DNA of 64,000 nt, from contig NZ_BDBX01000003.1 of the NCBI RefSeq assembly GCF_001613205.1, positions 248,001-312,000 on the forward strand, written 5' to 3'. Source of the stretch: Nocardia sienata NBRC 100364. Its GTDB lineage: Bacteria > Actinomycetota > Actinomycetes > Mycobacteriales > Mycobacteriaceae. Each line of letters begins with the position of its first letter. Positions within the stretch are counted from its first letter, which is position 1. This document shows positions 44,304 to 54,451 of this stretch, piece after piece. Under the pieces are notes generated by a model, which was not told the DNA's origin, did not search any database, and was given only the letters and a program-made list of their open reading frames with translations. The position numbers were made by a program, and so were the translations under genes.

Positions 44304-44322
44304 GGAGGCAAGGCTAATCCGT
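44304..44322 (-). promoter_or_regulatory. possible IdeR/DtxR iron box upstream of hmuT
   Basis: Plus-strand AGGCAAGGCTAATCC matches the IdeR/DtxR consensus TTAGGTTAGGCTAACCTAA at 11 of 19 positions, including the central AGGCTAA. It ends at the hmuT start codon, where it would cover a leaderless promoter and repress heme uptake when iron is plentiful. The match is only moderate. Confidence 0.35.
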
Positions 44323-44354
44323 GCGGGTGTGTCAGGTGCTCGCCCGCCCCCGCG

Positions 44355-45329
44355 CTACGGGGTGGAACTCACATCGTCGAGGGCGGCGGCGATCGCCCGC
44401 GGCAGTTCCAGCGTTTCGGCGGCCAGCACCCCGGTGAGCTGACCCATATCGCGGGCACCGACGAGCATGCTCGCGACCCCGGGCCGGTCCCGCACCCACG
44501 CCAGTGCGACCGCCAGCGGGGAGGTTGCCAGCCCGTCCGCGGCGGTGACCAGCGCGTCGACGACGGCGGTGGCGCGGTCGTCGTCGAGGCGGCCGCGGAT
44601 CTCGGCGGCGGTGGCTTCGTCGGCGGCGCGGGAGTCCGCCGGAACACCGTCCCGGTATTTCCCGGTGAGGATGCCGCCGGCCAGGGGAGCGGTGGCCACC
44701 AGACCGGCACCGTGGTGCGCGGCGGCCGGCGCCGTATCGTCCTCGGCGCCGCGGGTGAGCAGCGAGTACGGGGTCTGCACGGCGGTGACCGGGCTGACCG
44801 CGGCCAGGCTGGCCAGCTGCCAGGCGGTGAAGCCGCGGACGCCGGCGTAGCGGGTGCGCCCGGACGTGATGGCGTATTCCAGGGTCGCGGCGATCTCGTC
44901 GAGCGGGGTGCTCGCGTCCCAGGCGGTGATCTGCCAGAGATCCAGATGGTCGGTGCCCAGTTCCAGCAGCGTGCGGTCCAGCTGCCGCAGCAGGCTGCGG
45001 CGCGAGCAGTCGACCGTGATCCGGGCCTGCCCCGGCGGTGGCGGTTCGCTACCCGCGGGGACCGACGGAAAATATGGGACCAGGCCCGCGCCCGCGCACA
45101 GGACGAGCTCGTCGCGCGACACCAGATCGCCGAGAAGGTCGGCGAGGATCCGTTGCGCGGCCCCGCCGGCATAGGCGGGGGAGGTATCGACGAGGGTGCC
45201 GCCGGATTCGGCGAACGCGATCAGTTGCGCGGCGGCGGTATCGGGGTCGGTGTGGGTGCCCCAAGTATGGGTGGCCAGCCCGATCCGGGAAACCCGCAGC
45301 CCGCTGCGGCCGACGGTGCGCTGTTCCAT
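44355..45329 (-). CDS. aldo/keto reductase-family protein, divergent catalytic site
   Basis: This 324-residue TIM-barrel protein has the AKR plan: [32 protein letters not shown] with the Asp/Tyr pair, [26 protein letters not shown], and a C-terminal cofactor region ([14 protein letters not shown]). At the usual lysine site it reads VLCAGAGL and at the usual histidine site WQITAWD, so Lys and His of the tetrad are not where expected. ATG 45329 follows GGAGA. It lies 51 bases upstream of hmuT on the same strand and divergent from uppP. Confidence 0.8.
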   Translation of the reverse strand: MEQRTVGRSGLRVSRIGLATHTWGTHTDPDTAAAQLIAFAESGGTLVDTSPAYAGGAAQRILADLLGDLVSRDELVLCAGAGLVPYFPSVPAGSEPPPPGQARITVDCSRRSLLRQLDRTLLELGTDHLDLWQITAWDASTPLDEIAATLEYAITSGRTRYAGVRGFTAWQLASLAAVSPVTAVQTPYSLLTRGAEDDTAPAAAHHGAGLVATAPLAGGILTGKYRDGVPADSRAADEATAAEIRGRLDDDRATAVVDALVTAADGLATSPLAVALAWVRDRPGVASMLVGARDMGQLTGVLAAETLELPRAIAAALDDVSSTP

Positions 45330-45572
45330 CACCGAGTCTCCATGTCCGGCACGGTTCGACAAATCCTCACGGCGCCCAGCCTAGAGCGTGTTCGCGCGGT
45401 GGCGGTCCGGGACGAACGGTCGCCTCGGCGTGTCCGCCGCAGCAGCGGCCGCCGCGCGGGACCCGGAGCGGGCACTGTAGGGTCGCTGCCGGTCGTCGCC
45501 GTGCCAGGATGCCGGCCGGGGTGCCGTAAGACCGAAGGCGGAGCGGGTTTTCGGCGTTGTACAGGAGGATGT

Positions 45573-46523
45573 GTGGTTGGCGAGTCGATGACCTGGGTAC
45601 AGGCGTTGGTGCTCGGGTTGGTGCAGGGTCTGACGGAGTTCCTGCCGGTGTCGTCGTCGGGTCATCTACGGATCGTGTCGTCGTTGTTCTTCGGGGAAGA
45701 CGCCGGCGCGTCGTTCACCGCGGTGACCCAGCTCGGGACCGAGGCCGCGGTGCTGTTGTTCTTCGCCAAGGACATCTGGCGCATCGTGCGGGTGTGGTGC
45801 GCCACGGTATTCGAGAAGCTCACCGCGCGGTCCCGGGAGAACGTGCCGATCAGCGAGATGGTCACCACGAAACTCCCGGTGGTCACCGGAACGGGTCCGG
45901 CCGGTTACGACCCGGGTGCCGAGGCGCAGCGCGAACTCGATTACCGGATGGGCTGGTATGTGATCATCGCCACCATCCCGATCGGCGTGCTGGGACTGGT
46001 CTTCAAAGACCAGATCCGCACCGGCGCCCGGAACCTGTGGCTGGTGGCGATCATGCTGATCGTTTTCGCGCTGGTGATCGCGGCGGCCGAACACTTCGGC
46101 CCGAAACAGCGGCCGCTGGAACAACTCACCACCCGTGACGGGCTGGTGATGGGTTTCGCGCAGTGCCTGGCGTTGATTCCCGGGGTCTCCCGGTCGGGCG
46201 CGACCTCCAGCGCGGGCCTGTTCCTCGGGTTGAAACGGGAGGCGGCGGTGCGGTTCTCGTTCCTGCTGGCGATCCCGGCGGTCACCGCGTCCGGACTGTT
46301 CAGTCTCCCCGACGCTTTCGAACCCGCGGGTGAGGGGCTCAACGCCTCGGGTGCCCAGCTGCTGGTGGCGACCCTGGTGTCGTTCGTGGTGGGCTACGCG
46401 TCGGTGGCGTGGCTGCTGCGGTTCGTGGCCAAGCATTCGTTCTACTGGTTCGTCGGCTACCGGATCGTGCTCGGTGTCGTGATCGTCGGTCTGCTCGCAG
46501 GCGGGGTCGTTTCGGCCACATGA
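45573..46523 (+). CDS. uppP: undecaprenyl-diphosphate phosphatase
   Basis: This 316-residue membrane protein recycles undecaprenyl pyrophosphate, the lipid carrier of cell-wall synthesis. The two active-site motifs are [13 protein letters not shown] near the start and [19 protein letters not shown] later. It closely resembles M. tuberculosis Rv2136c. AGGAGG ends four bases before GTG 45573, which is preferred to ATG 45588. Helix count is about eight. It also determines resistance to bacitracin in other bacteria. Confidence 0.95.
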   Translation: MVGESMTWVQALVLGLVQGLTEFLPVSSSGHLRIVSSLFFGEDAGASFTAVTQLGTEAAVLLFFAKDIWRIVRVWCATVFEKLTARSRENVPISEMVTTKLPVVTGTGPAGYDPGAEAQRELDYRMGWYVIIATIPIGVLGLVFKDQIRTGARNLWLVAIMLIVFALVIAAAEHFGPKQRPLEQLTTRDGLVMGFAQCLALIPGVSRSGATSSAGLFLGLKREAAVRFSFLLAIPAVTASGLFSLPDAFEPAGEGLNASGAQLLVATLVSFVVGYASVAWLLRFVAKHSFYWFVGYRIVLGVVIVGLLAGGVVSAT

Positions 46524-46659
46524 CCGATACAGACGACGCTGCCGCGGCGGCCGGTTGCGGGTACCCGGCGGTTGCGGCCGGGCGCAGCCCCGGAAGTGTT
46601 CCGGCCGTGCGCGGTCTTGCGGATGAACTCCGCCCGACCGCGCCCATTAGGCTGGCCGC

Positions 46660-47361
46660 ATGACGGTGATCCTGCTGCGACACGGTGTGTCGACCTCCAA
46701 TACCGGCGGCACTCTCGCCGGTCGCAGTCCCGGTGTGGAACTCACCGACCGCGGTGGCGAACAGGCCCGGACCGTCGCGGACCGGCTCGCGGGCCTGCCG
46801 ATTTCGCGGATCGTCACCTCTCCACTGCTGCGCTGTCAGCGCACCGTGTCGCCGCTGGCCGCCGAGCTCGGCCTGGAACCGGTGGTCGACGACCGCCTCG
46901 CCGAGGTCGACTACGGCGAGTGGACAGGTCGCCGGATCCAGGATCTGCTGCAGGAGCCGCTGTGGCAGGTGGTGCAGCGGCATGCCTCCGCGGCGGTGTT
47001 CCCCGGCGGCGAGGGACTGGCGCAGGTGCAGGCACGGGCGGTGTCGGCCATTCGCGAACACGATCGGGCCCTCGCCGAACTGCACGACGGGGACCAGCTG
47101 TGGGTGGCGTGTACCCATGGTGATGTGATCAAGGCGGTGCTCGCGGACGCGCTCGGCATCCATCTCGACGGATTCCAGCGAATCATGGTCGAGCCCGCTT
47201 CGCTCAGCGTTGTCCGCTACACCCGCACCGCGCCGTTCGTCACGCGGATGAACGACACCGGTGCGGACCTGTCCGGTCTGGCGCCCCCGCCGAAGGGTGA
47301 GTCCGGCGCGGCCGGGCCCGTGCCCGGTGGGGAGATCGGGTCAGGAAGGAAAGACGGATAA
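46660..47361 (+). CDS. histidine-phosphatase (phosphoglycerate-mutase-like), Rv2135c-like
   Basis: This 233-residue protein has the RHG motif at its start (ILLRHGVSTSNTGG), the core RIVTSPLLRCQRTV and a late second histidine in ACTHGDVIK. It belongs to the histidine phosphatase superfamily, of the MSMEG_4193/Rv2135c type, and acts on an unknown phosphorylated substrate. The last 35 residues are Gly/Pro-rich and likely disordered. It lies 136 bases after uppP in the order conserved in M. tuberculosis. Confidence 0.9.
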   Translation: MTVILLRHGVSTSNTGGTLAGRSPGVELTDRGGEQARTVADRLAGLPISRIVTSPLLRCQRTVSPLAAELGLEPVVDDRLAEVDYGEWTGRRIQDLLQEPLWQVVQRHASAAVFPGGEGLAQVQARAVSAIREHDRALAELHDGDQLWVACTHGDVIKAVLADALGIHLDGFQRIMVEPASLSVVRYTRTAPFVTRMNDTGADLSGLAPPPKGESGAAGPVPGGEIGSGRKDG

Positions 47362-47484
47362 TGGGTATGCCCGATACCGGCGAACGCGCCACCTCTCGGC
47401 GGCATCGGGCGAATCGGCGTCCGCGCCGGAATACGGCGCAGCGGGGTACCGCAGCCGAACAGGGTCACGTATCAGGAGGTGCAT

Positions 47485-48069
47485 GTGTCACGAGCAATCC
47501 ATGTTTTCCGCACCCCCGAACGTTTCGTCGCCGGAACTGTCGGTGAGCCGGGCGATCGCGCGTTCTACCTGCAGGCGGTGGAGGAACCCCGGGTGGTGAG
47601 TGTGCTGCTGGAAAAGCAGCAGGTGAAGGTTCTCGCCGACCGGATGGGTCTGCTGCTCGACGAGGTGGCGCGGCGATTCGGTGCCGAGGTGCCGCCGCAG
47701 GCCGAGCAGGTCAACGACAACGCGCCGCTGGTCACGCCGATCGATGCGGAGTTCCGGGTCGGCACCATGGGGCTGGGCTGGGATGCCGACGCCGGGGCAG
47801 TGGTCGTCGAACTGCTGGCGATCACCGAGACCGAGGTCGACGAATCGGTGGTCCTCGACGATACCGACGAGGGCCCGGACGCGGTCCGGGTGTTCCTCAC
47901 CCCCGATCAGGCACGCGAATTCGCGTTGCGGTCCACCCGGGTGATCGCGGCCGGGCGCCCGCCGTGCCCGCTGTGCGGGGAACCGCTGTCGGCGCGCGGG
48001 CACATGTGTGTGCGCACCAACGGGTACAAGCGCGGTGAACTTTTCGGTGCGAACGATCTGGAGGAATGA
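47485..48069 (+). CDS. DUF3090-family protein (Rv2134c type) with zinc-ribbon-like tail
   Basis: This 194-residue protein begins VSRAIHVFRTPERFVAGTVGEPG and continues with the DUF3090 body (FYLQAVEEPRVVSVLLEKQQVKVLADRM). Near its end the cysteines CPLCGEPL and GHMCVRTNG look like a three- or four-ligand zinc site. GTG 47485 has AGGAGG five bases upstream, which rules out the GTG at 47479 inside the site itself. Its stop overlaps the next gene by ATGA. Function unknown, but it is always found with the next gene and mshC in mycobacteria. Confidence 0.9.
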   Translation: MSRAIHVFRTPERFVAGTVGEPGDRAFYLQAVEEPRVVSVLLEKQQVKVLADRMGLLLDEVARRFGAEVPPQAEQVNDNAPLVTPIDAEFRVGTMGLGWDADAGAVVVELLAITETEVDESVVLDDTDEGPDAVRVFLTPDQAREFALRSTRVIAAGRPPCPLCGEPLSARGHMCVRTNGYKRGELFGANDLEE

Positions 48070-48863
48070 CCGTGCCCGGCACCGTGGACGCGCTGCGCGC
48101 GGGTGACCTGACGGTGCTGGGCCGGGTGGGTGTTGCCAGCAATGTGACCCTGGTCTGTGATCTCGCCACCGGCGACGGCGATCTGCGGGTGGTGTACAAG
48201 CCGATCCGCGGTGAGCAGCCCCTGTGGGATTTCCCGGACGGAACCCTGGCCGGGCGCGAGGTGGCCTCGTATCTGATCTGCGATGCGCTGGGCTGGACGG
48301 TGATCCCGGAGACGGTGTTACGGGACGGCCCCTACGGGCCGGGAATGGTCCAGCGCTGGATCACCACCCGGGAACCGGACAACACCCGGCTGGACCTGAT
48401 CGATCTGTGCCCGCCGCAGAGGGTGCCGGACGGTTTCCGGGAGGTGCTGCGCGCCTACGACGGCGCGGGGGACGAGGTATCGCTGGTGCATGCCGACGAT
48501 CCGCGGTTGCGGCGGATGGCGGTGCTCGACGTGCTGCTGAACAACGCCGACCGCAAAGGTGGGCATGCCCTGGAATCGGCCGCCGGTGAGGTGTACGGCG
48601 TCGACCACGGGATCTGCCTGCACCAGGAGAACAAACTGCGCACGGTGCTGTGGGGGTGGGCCGGGGAGCCGATTCCGGCGGAACTGCTCGCCGATATCGC
48701 CGCGTTCACCGAAACCCTGCCCGGCGAGCTCGCCGACCGCCTGGCCGACCATCTCACCGACCCCGAGATCGACGCCCTGCTGCGCCGGGCGAAGCGCCTG
48801 CTCGACGAGCCGGTGCTGCCCTTCCCCGAGACCTCACGTCCCATTCCGTGGCCCGCTTTTTGA
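48066..48863 (+). CDS. SCO1664-family kinase-like protein (Rv2133c type)
   Basis: This 265-residue protein looks like a PI3/4-kinase or HipA-type phosphotransferase: K45 in VVYKPIRGEQ may hold ATP, and VLDVLLNNADRKGGHALE (N160, D162) and VYGVDHGICLH (D180) resemble catalytic and metal-binding loops. The family is known as SCO1664 in actinobacteria; its substrate is unknown. It overlaps DUF3090 (ATGA) and the two precede mshC. It is the only plausible catalytic partner of DUF3090 in this window. Confidence 0.87.
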   Translation: MTVPGTVDALRAGDLTVLGRVGVASNVTLVCDLATGDGDLRVVYKPIRGEQPLWDFPDGTLAGREVASYLICDALGWTVIPETVLRDGPYGPGMVQRWITTREPDNTRLDLIDLCPPQRVPDGFREVLRAYDGAGDEVSLVHADDPRLRRMAVLDVLLNNADRKGGHALESAAGEVYGVDHGICLHQENKLRTVLWGWAGEPIPAELLADIAAFTETLPGELADRLADHLTDPEIDALLRRAKRLLDEPVLPFPETSRPIPWPAF

Positions 48864-49028
48864 TCCGGTGACCGGCGTCGGCGCCGGATTCGTTCTGTCT
48901 GAAGCCAACGGTTGCCTTCTCCCGATGGCGTCGTTCACGCAGGTCCGGGTGCCACCGACGATCATGATCGCGGCGCACGCGGCGGGGTGGGCGGGAGGTG
49001 GCGTGTCGCGACCTCTACTCTCGAAGGC

Positions 49029-50270
49029 ATGCAGTCCTGGTCCGACACCCCGATCCCCGCGGTCCCCGGAACAGGGCCCCCGTTGCGGTTGCACGACACC
49101 GCCGATTCCTGTATCCGCCCGGTGACCCCGGGCAATACGGCCACTATGTACGTGTGCGGGATCACCCCGTACGACGCCACTCATCTCGGTCACGCGGCCA
49201 CGTATCTGACCTTCGATCTGGTGAACCGGGTATTGCGCGACGCCGGTCGCGAGGTGCACTACGTGCAGAACGTCACCGATGTCGACGATCCGCTGTTCGA
49301 GCGGGCGAACCGGGACGGGGTGGACTGGCGGGACCTGGGTACCGGCGAGATCGAATTGTTCCGTGCGGATATGGCGGCGCTGCGGGTGCTGCCGCCGCGG
49401 GATTACGTGGGCGCGATCGAATCGGTGGAGGAGGTCGTCGAGCTGGTCGGTAAATTGCTGGCCTCCGGTGCCGCCTACACCGTCGAGGACGAGCAGTACC
49501 CCGATGTCTATTTCCGTACCGACGCCACCGAGCAGTTCGGGTACGAATCGGGCTATGACCGCGCCACCATGGAACGCCTGTTCTCCGAACGCGGCGGTGA
49601 CCCGGACCGGCCGGGCAAGCGTGATCCGCTGGACGCCCTGCTGTGGCGGGCCGAACGCCCCGGTGAGCCGTCATGGCCGTCGCCGTTCGGGCCGGGCCGG
49701 CCCGGCTGGCATATCGAATGCGCGGCGATCGCGGTGAACCGGCTGGGTACCGAATTCGACATCCAGGGCGGCGGCAGCGATCTGATCTATCCCCATCACG
49801 AATACTCCGCCGCCCACGGTGAGGCATTGGCCGCGGGACGGCGCTTCGCCCGGCACTACGTGCACACCGGCATGATCGGGCTGGACGGGGAGAAGATGTC
49901 GAAATCCAAGGGCAATCTGGTCCTGGTATCGAAATTGCGGGCCCAGGGCGTGGATCCGGGGGTGATCCGGCTGGGTTTGTTCGCCGGCCACTATCGCGCG
50001 GACCGGATGTGGACCGACAGCGCGCTCACCGAGGCCGAGGCGCGGCTGCGTTACTGGCGGCAGGCCGCCGCGGTGGCCGCCGCGCCGCCGGCCGCCGATA
50101 CCGTCGCCCGGCTGCGCACCCATCTCGCCGACGATCTGAATACCCCGGCGGCGCTCGCGGCTCTCGACGCCTGGGCGCGCGACGCTCTCGCGTACGGTGG
50201 CGCCGACCCGGCCGCGGGCGCGGATATCGCCGCGGCGGTGGACGCGCTACTGGGCGTACGCCTGCGCTGA
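49029..50270 (+). CDS. mshC: mycothiol synthesis ligase MshC
   Basis: This 413-residue enzyme joins cysteine to GlcN-inositol in the mycothiol pathway. It is a shortened cysteinyl-tRNA synthetase relative. The ATP motif HLGHA and KMSKS loop ([11 protein letters not shown]) are present. The zinc-binding Cys and His residues ([22 protein letters not shown]) complete the site. The absence of the tRNA-binding C-terminal domain fits MshC rather than CysS. The ATG at 49029 gives the usual N-terminus. Orthologue: Rv2130c. Confidence 0.96.
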   Translation: MQSWSDTPIPAVPGTGPPLRLHDTADSCIRPVTPGNTATMYVCGITPYDATHLGHAATYLTFDLVNRVLRDAGREVHYVQNVTDVDDPLFERANRDGVDWRDLGTGEIELFRADMAALRVLPPRDYVGAIESVEEVVELVGKLLASGAAYTVEDEQYPDVYFRTDATEQFGYESGYDRATMERLFSERGGDPDRPGKRDPLDALLWRAERPGEPSWPSPFGPGRPGWHIECAAIAVNRLGTEFDIQGGGSDLIYPHHEYSAAHGEALAAGRRFARHYVHTGMIGLDGEKMSKSKGNLVLVSKLRAQGVDPGVIRLGLFAGHYRADRMWTDSALTEAEARLRYWRQAAAVAAAPPAADTVARLRTHLADDLNTPAALAALDAWARDALAYGGADPAAGADIAAAVDALLGVRLR

Positions 50271-50435
50271 CCGGGGCGTGGCGAGCGCTCGGCTTCGCGC
50301 GCACAGTCTCTACTACGACGGTGGACCGGCCGCGCAGGCGGTGACCTTTCACCACTCTCGGCCGGGCGGGGTCGCGCATGGGGTACTGTTCGATGCTCGA
50401 AATCCCAACCCGTTCACCGAAGAGATCGGCGCCGC

Positions 50436-50999
50436 ATGTCTCGTATCGTCAGTAAGGACAACTACTTCGACACCGGCCTGGAGGTTCTGTCCGAACTCGG
50501 TTTCCGGCACCTCAATATCGGCGTGCTGTGCCGGCGGCTCGGGGTGACCAGCGGATCGTTCTATCACCATTTCGGGAGCTGGCAGTCGTATGTGGATGCG
50601 CTGCTGGAACATTGGGAGAACCGGCAGGTGCTGATCCTGCGTACCCTGAATTTCGATCCGTCCACACCCGATGAGGCGATCCGGGCCCTGTCGGATCTGA
50701 CCCTGGGCCTGCACCATCGGGCGGAGGCGGCGATCCGGGCCTGGGCGGCCAACGACGAAGCGGTGGGGGTGGCGCTCAAGCGGGTCGACGAATCCCGGCG
50801 CCGCACCGTGCGCAAGACGATCGCGAGTGTGGTGGGCGACGAGCGGATCGCCGCCGTCGACACCGAACTCGGGATGGCCCTGCTGATCGGATATCAGCAG
50901 ATGGTGGCCGCCGGCCAGCAGGTGTGCCTGGACGAACTTCTCGGTGAGTACGCGCGGCTGGTCTACTCCCATGTCCGCCGGCCGGCCGTGAACGGCTAG
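50436..50999 (+). CDS. TetR-family regulator
   Basis: This 187-residue regulator has a TetR-type helix-turn-helix near its start (VLSELGFRHLNIGVLCRRLGVTSGSFYHHFGSWQSYVDALLEHW) and a helical ligand domain. It lies 165 bases downstream of mshC on the same strand and convergent to another TetR gene, so it does not clearly control either. No operator is obvious. Confidence 0.88.
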   Translation: MSRIVSKDNYFDTGLEVLSELGFRHLNIGVLCRRLGVTSGSFYHHFGSWQSYVDALLEHWENRQVLILRTLNFDPSTPDEAIRALSDLTLGLHHRAEAAIRAWAANDEAVGVALKRVDESRRRTVRKTIASVVGDERIAAVDTELGMALLIGYQQMVAAGQQVCLDELLGEYARLVYSHVRRPAVNG

Positions 51000-51033
51000 C
51001 GCGCCCCGGTACCGGTTTCCGGCTCACCCGAGG

Positions 51034-51612
51034 TCATTTCAGGACCAGCAGCGCCGCTTTCTCCAGCCGGTCGGCGATATCGGCGTAGGACTCGTAACCC
51101 ATACCCGCGCGCACCAGGGCCCCTGCGTACAGCAGTTCCAGTGATTCCACCGTTTCGGGGTCGGCTTCGGGTGCGAGGGCCCGGGTGATGCGCTGCCGGA
51201 TCTCCATACCTATCCGGGTCCGCAGATGCTGGACGTCGGGATCGCGGCCCAGCAGCGCACTCGTCACCGCCCCCGACAGTTCCTGTTCGTCGGCCACCAG
51301 CAAAGCGATACCGCGCAGTTCGGCCAGTACCCGCACGGTGGGGTCGGCGTCGTGGCTGACCGGGCTCTGCGAGGACCGGATCCGGCGCCAGAAGATCTCC
51401 GCGACCAGATGCTCCTTCGAGGAGAAGTACGTGTAGGCGGTCGCGGTGCCCACACCGGCTGCGGTGGCGACCATGCGGATGGTTAGTCCGGCGAAACCTT
51501 CGCGGGACAGCACTTCCATCGCGGCTCTGGTGAGTTTGTCCACGGTGTCCGCCTGCTTGCCGCTCAAGCGCCGCCGAGTGGCCTCGAGAATTCTGGAATC
51601 GCCTTCGGACAT
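51034..51612 (-). CDS. TetR-family regulator with operator-like start region
   Basis: This 192-residue protein has a TetR helix-turn-helix (AAMEVLSREGFAGLTIRMVATAAGVGTATAYTYFSSKEHLVAEIF) followed by an all-helical sensor domain. Its start region TCTAGACACATGTCC overlaps the ATG. That motif differs at one position from one beside the ferredoxin gene at 60.3 kb, suggesting autoregulation and possible control of that distant cluster. The gene diverges from a methyltransferase gene. Confidence 0.88.
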   Translation of the reverse strand: MSEGDSRILEATRRRLSGKQADTVDKLTRAAMEVLSREGFAGLTIRMVATAAGVGTATAYTYFSSKEHLVAEIFWRRIRSSQSPVSHDADPTVRVLAELRGIALLVADEQELSGAVTSALLGRDPDVQHLRTRIGMEIRQRITRALAPEADPETVESLELLYAGALVRAGMGYESYADIADRLEKAALLVLK

Positions 51613-51621
51613 GTGTCTAGA
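51607..51621. promoter_or_regulatory. operator-like site overlapping the TetR start
   Basis: GGACATGTGTCTAGA overlaps the start codon of the TetR gene at 51612. It matches the ferredoxin promoter sequence at 60323-60337 at 14 of 15 positions. A site over the start of a repressor gene fits autorepression. Confidence 0.45.
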
Positions 51622-51674
51622 TAGTAGTGTCGGTGGAGTGCCGGATCAACTTCCGCCCAGTCCACAGCCGGTGA

Positions 51675-52457
<783 letters not shown>

Positions 52458-52469
52458 CACCCGTGGGTT

Positions 52470-53105
52470 TCACCGCCGGATCAGGCCCGCTTCGGTGGCC
52501 GCCGCAACGGCGGCCGTACGGGAATCGACACCGAGCTTGGTGTAGATCCGCGCCAGATGGGATTTCACGGTTCCCTCGGTGAGGTGGAGGTCCGCGCCGA
52601 TCGCTCGGTTGGACAGGCCGGCGGCGACCAGGGTGAGGACCTCGGTTTCACGACGGGTCAGTGTGGCCCCCGGCGTGCGCAACCGGTTCAGCAGCCGGTC
52701 GGCGACAGCGGGGGCCAGTGCGGTGCGTCCGGCGGCGGCGGTCCGTACAGCTGCCACCAGGTCTTCGGGCCGGGCGTCCTTGAGGACGTATCCGGTGGCT
52801 CCGGCTTCGATCGCCGGCAGAATATGGGCTTCGGAATCGAAAGTCGTCACGATGAGCACCCGCGGCCCTCCGGACCGTGCGGTGATCCGGGCAGTGGCCT
52901 CGGCGCCGTTCATGCCCGCACCGAACTGTAGGTCCATCAGCACGACATCGATATCGCCGGCGCCCGCGCGGCCGACCGCCTCCTCGGCGGTGGCGGCCTC
53001 GGCCACCACCGTCACGCCGGATTCGGTCTCGAGCACGGCGCGCAACCCCGCCCGGACAACCGGGTGATCATCGGCAAGCAACAGCCGGATCCGGGTCCCC
53101 GTCAC
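52470..53105 (-). CDS. NarL/LuxR-type response regulator
   Basis: This 211-residue regulator has a receiver domain (LLLADDHPVVRAGL, phospho-acceptor in VVLMDLQFG) and a LuxR-type helix-turn-helix (LTRRETEVLTLVAAGLSNRAIGADLHLTEGTVKSHLARIYTKLGV). The GTG start at 53105 overlaps the stop of the kinase gene (GTGA). The target genes are probably the ABC exporter that diverges from the kinase. The signal is unknown. Confidence 0.93.
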   Translation of the reverse strand: MTGTRIRLLLADDHPVVRAGLRAVLETESGVTVVAEAATAEEAVGRAGAGDIDVVLMDLQFGAGMNGAEATARITARSGGPRVLIVTTFDSEAHILPAIEAGATGYVLKDARPEDLVAAVRTAAAGRTALAPAVADRLLNRLRTPGATLTRRETEVLTLVAAGLSNRAIGADLHLTEGTVKSHLARIYTKLGVDSRTAAVAAATEAGLIRR

Positions 53106-54307
53106 GCGGACGCCTCGACTCCGGTGCGTGGCGGACCGAGGGGAAGCCGGGCGGTCAGTGTGGTGCCTTCTCCCAGCGCGGATTCGACGGTCAGCTCCCC
53201 GCCGAGCACGCGGACGCGATCGCGCATCGACGCGAGCCCGAAGCCGCCGCCGGCTCCGGTCGCGGTCGAGCCGGCGGGGTCGAATCCGCACCCGTCGTCG
53301 GCGATGGAGAGGACGACCCGGTCCCCGAGATATCGCAGGATGACATCGGCGCTCGCCGCGGCCGCGTGGCGGACGGTGTTCGCCAGCGCGGACTGGGCGA
53401 TTCGTAGCAAGGCGACCTCGTAGGAGGTCGGCATCGGGACCGGGTTCTCGTCGCGGTGAAAGCGGGCGGTGATCCCGTGACGGGCGCCGGTGGCGGCGCA
53501 GAGGCGTTCGAGTGCATCCGCCAAAGAGGCTCCCTCCAGCGCGGGTGGGGTGAGGGCGGCGACGAACCGGCGTGCTTCGGCGAGGTCGTCGACCGCGGTC
53601 CGGCGAGCTTGGCCGACATAGCGCAGCGCGCTGTCCGGTGCCCCGGGCAGCACCCGCTCGGCGGCGCCCAGGAGCAGCTGGATACTGGTCAGGCCCTGAG
53701 CCAGGGTGTCGTGGATCTCGCGGGCCAGCCGCTCCCGCTCGGCCAGCACCCCGGCAGCGTGTTCCGCGGCCGCGAGTTCGGCGCGGGTGGTGGTGAGTTC
53801 CTCGATCAGCCGCCGGCGCTGCTCGCTTTCGCGATAGAGCGCCTGATACCCACGGACCACTGCGACGGCCACTGCCGCGCCGAGTGCCGGGCCGATGGCC
53901 ATCGGCGCGGCGAACGTGCTCTGGTGGGCGGCGAAGCCGATTACGGCTACCACGGCGGTGAACGCGACGGCGGCGATTCCGGCGCGTCGTCGCAGCAGAT
54001 GCAGTTGGAGGAAGTACAGCGGGAAGGCGACCCAGACCCCGTCGGCGGATATCACGAGCAAGGCGAGCCAGGCGCAGACCAGGACGGCCAGCCATACCGC
54101 CGCGGCTCGCCCGGAGCCGCGCACGGCGGGCAGCACCGATCCGCTCGCGTACACGAGCCCGCATGCCGTGGCCGCCGCCGCGACCGCACCGGCGTGTGGA
54201 TGGTGGCCGGCGACCGCCCGCCCCACCGCGAGTACGAGCAGCGCCAGGACCAGCAGGTGCAGGGACCAGGCCAGGGCTCTGGGGGTGAATGTAAGGGTGG
54301 TGTTCAC
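53102..54307 (-). CDS. HisKA_3 sensor histidine kinase
   Basis: This 401-residue kinase has about five to six transmembrane segments in its first 160 residues and no extracellular domain of size, pointing to a membrane or cell-wall signal. The HisKA_3 phospho-histidine is in RLAREIHDTLAQGL, and the HATPase follows with DDGCGFDPA and GFGLASMRDRV. It is partnered with the NarL-type regulator downstream. A divergent ABC exporter suggests an antibiotic- or envelope-stress response. Confidence 0.93.
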   Translation of the reverse strand: MNTTLTFTPRALAWSLHLLVLALLVLAVGRAVAGHHPHAGAVAAAATACGLVYASGSVLPAVRGSGRAAAVWLAVLVCAWLALLVISADGVWVAFPLYFLQLHLLRRRAGIAAVAFTAVVAVIGFAAHQSTFAAPMAIGPALGAAVAVAVVRGYQALYRESEQRRRLIEELTTTRAELAAAEHAAGVLAERERLAREIHDTLAQGLTSIQLLLGAAERVLPGAPDSALRYVGQARRTAVDDLAEARRFVAALTPPALEGASLADALERLCAATGARHGITARFHRDENPVPMPTSYEVALLRIAQSALANTVRHAAAASADVILRYLGDRVVLSIADDGCGFDPAGSTATGAGGGFGLASMRDRVRVLGGELTVESALGEGTTLTARLPLGPPRTGVEASA

Positions 54308-54451
54308 GGTCCCCCCAGCCTAAGCAGCAGCGTGCGGGGCTGCCTCTGTCGAAAGTAGGAACCGCCGCTGCGCCTTCGGGCCGGTCGTTCTCCGTCCCGG
54401 GGCAGATGTGCGCGCGGCGCCGGGCGGCGAGGGTGGAGACACCACCCCCTC

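Noticed and set aside
43944..45572. Long open frame upstream of uppP on the plus strand
   Set aside because: It is antisense to the aldo/keto reductase and hmuT genes and has typical high-GC shadow composition.
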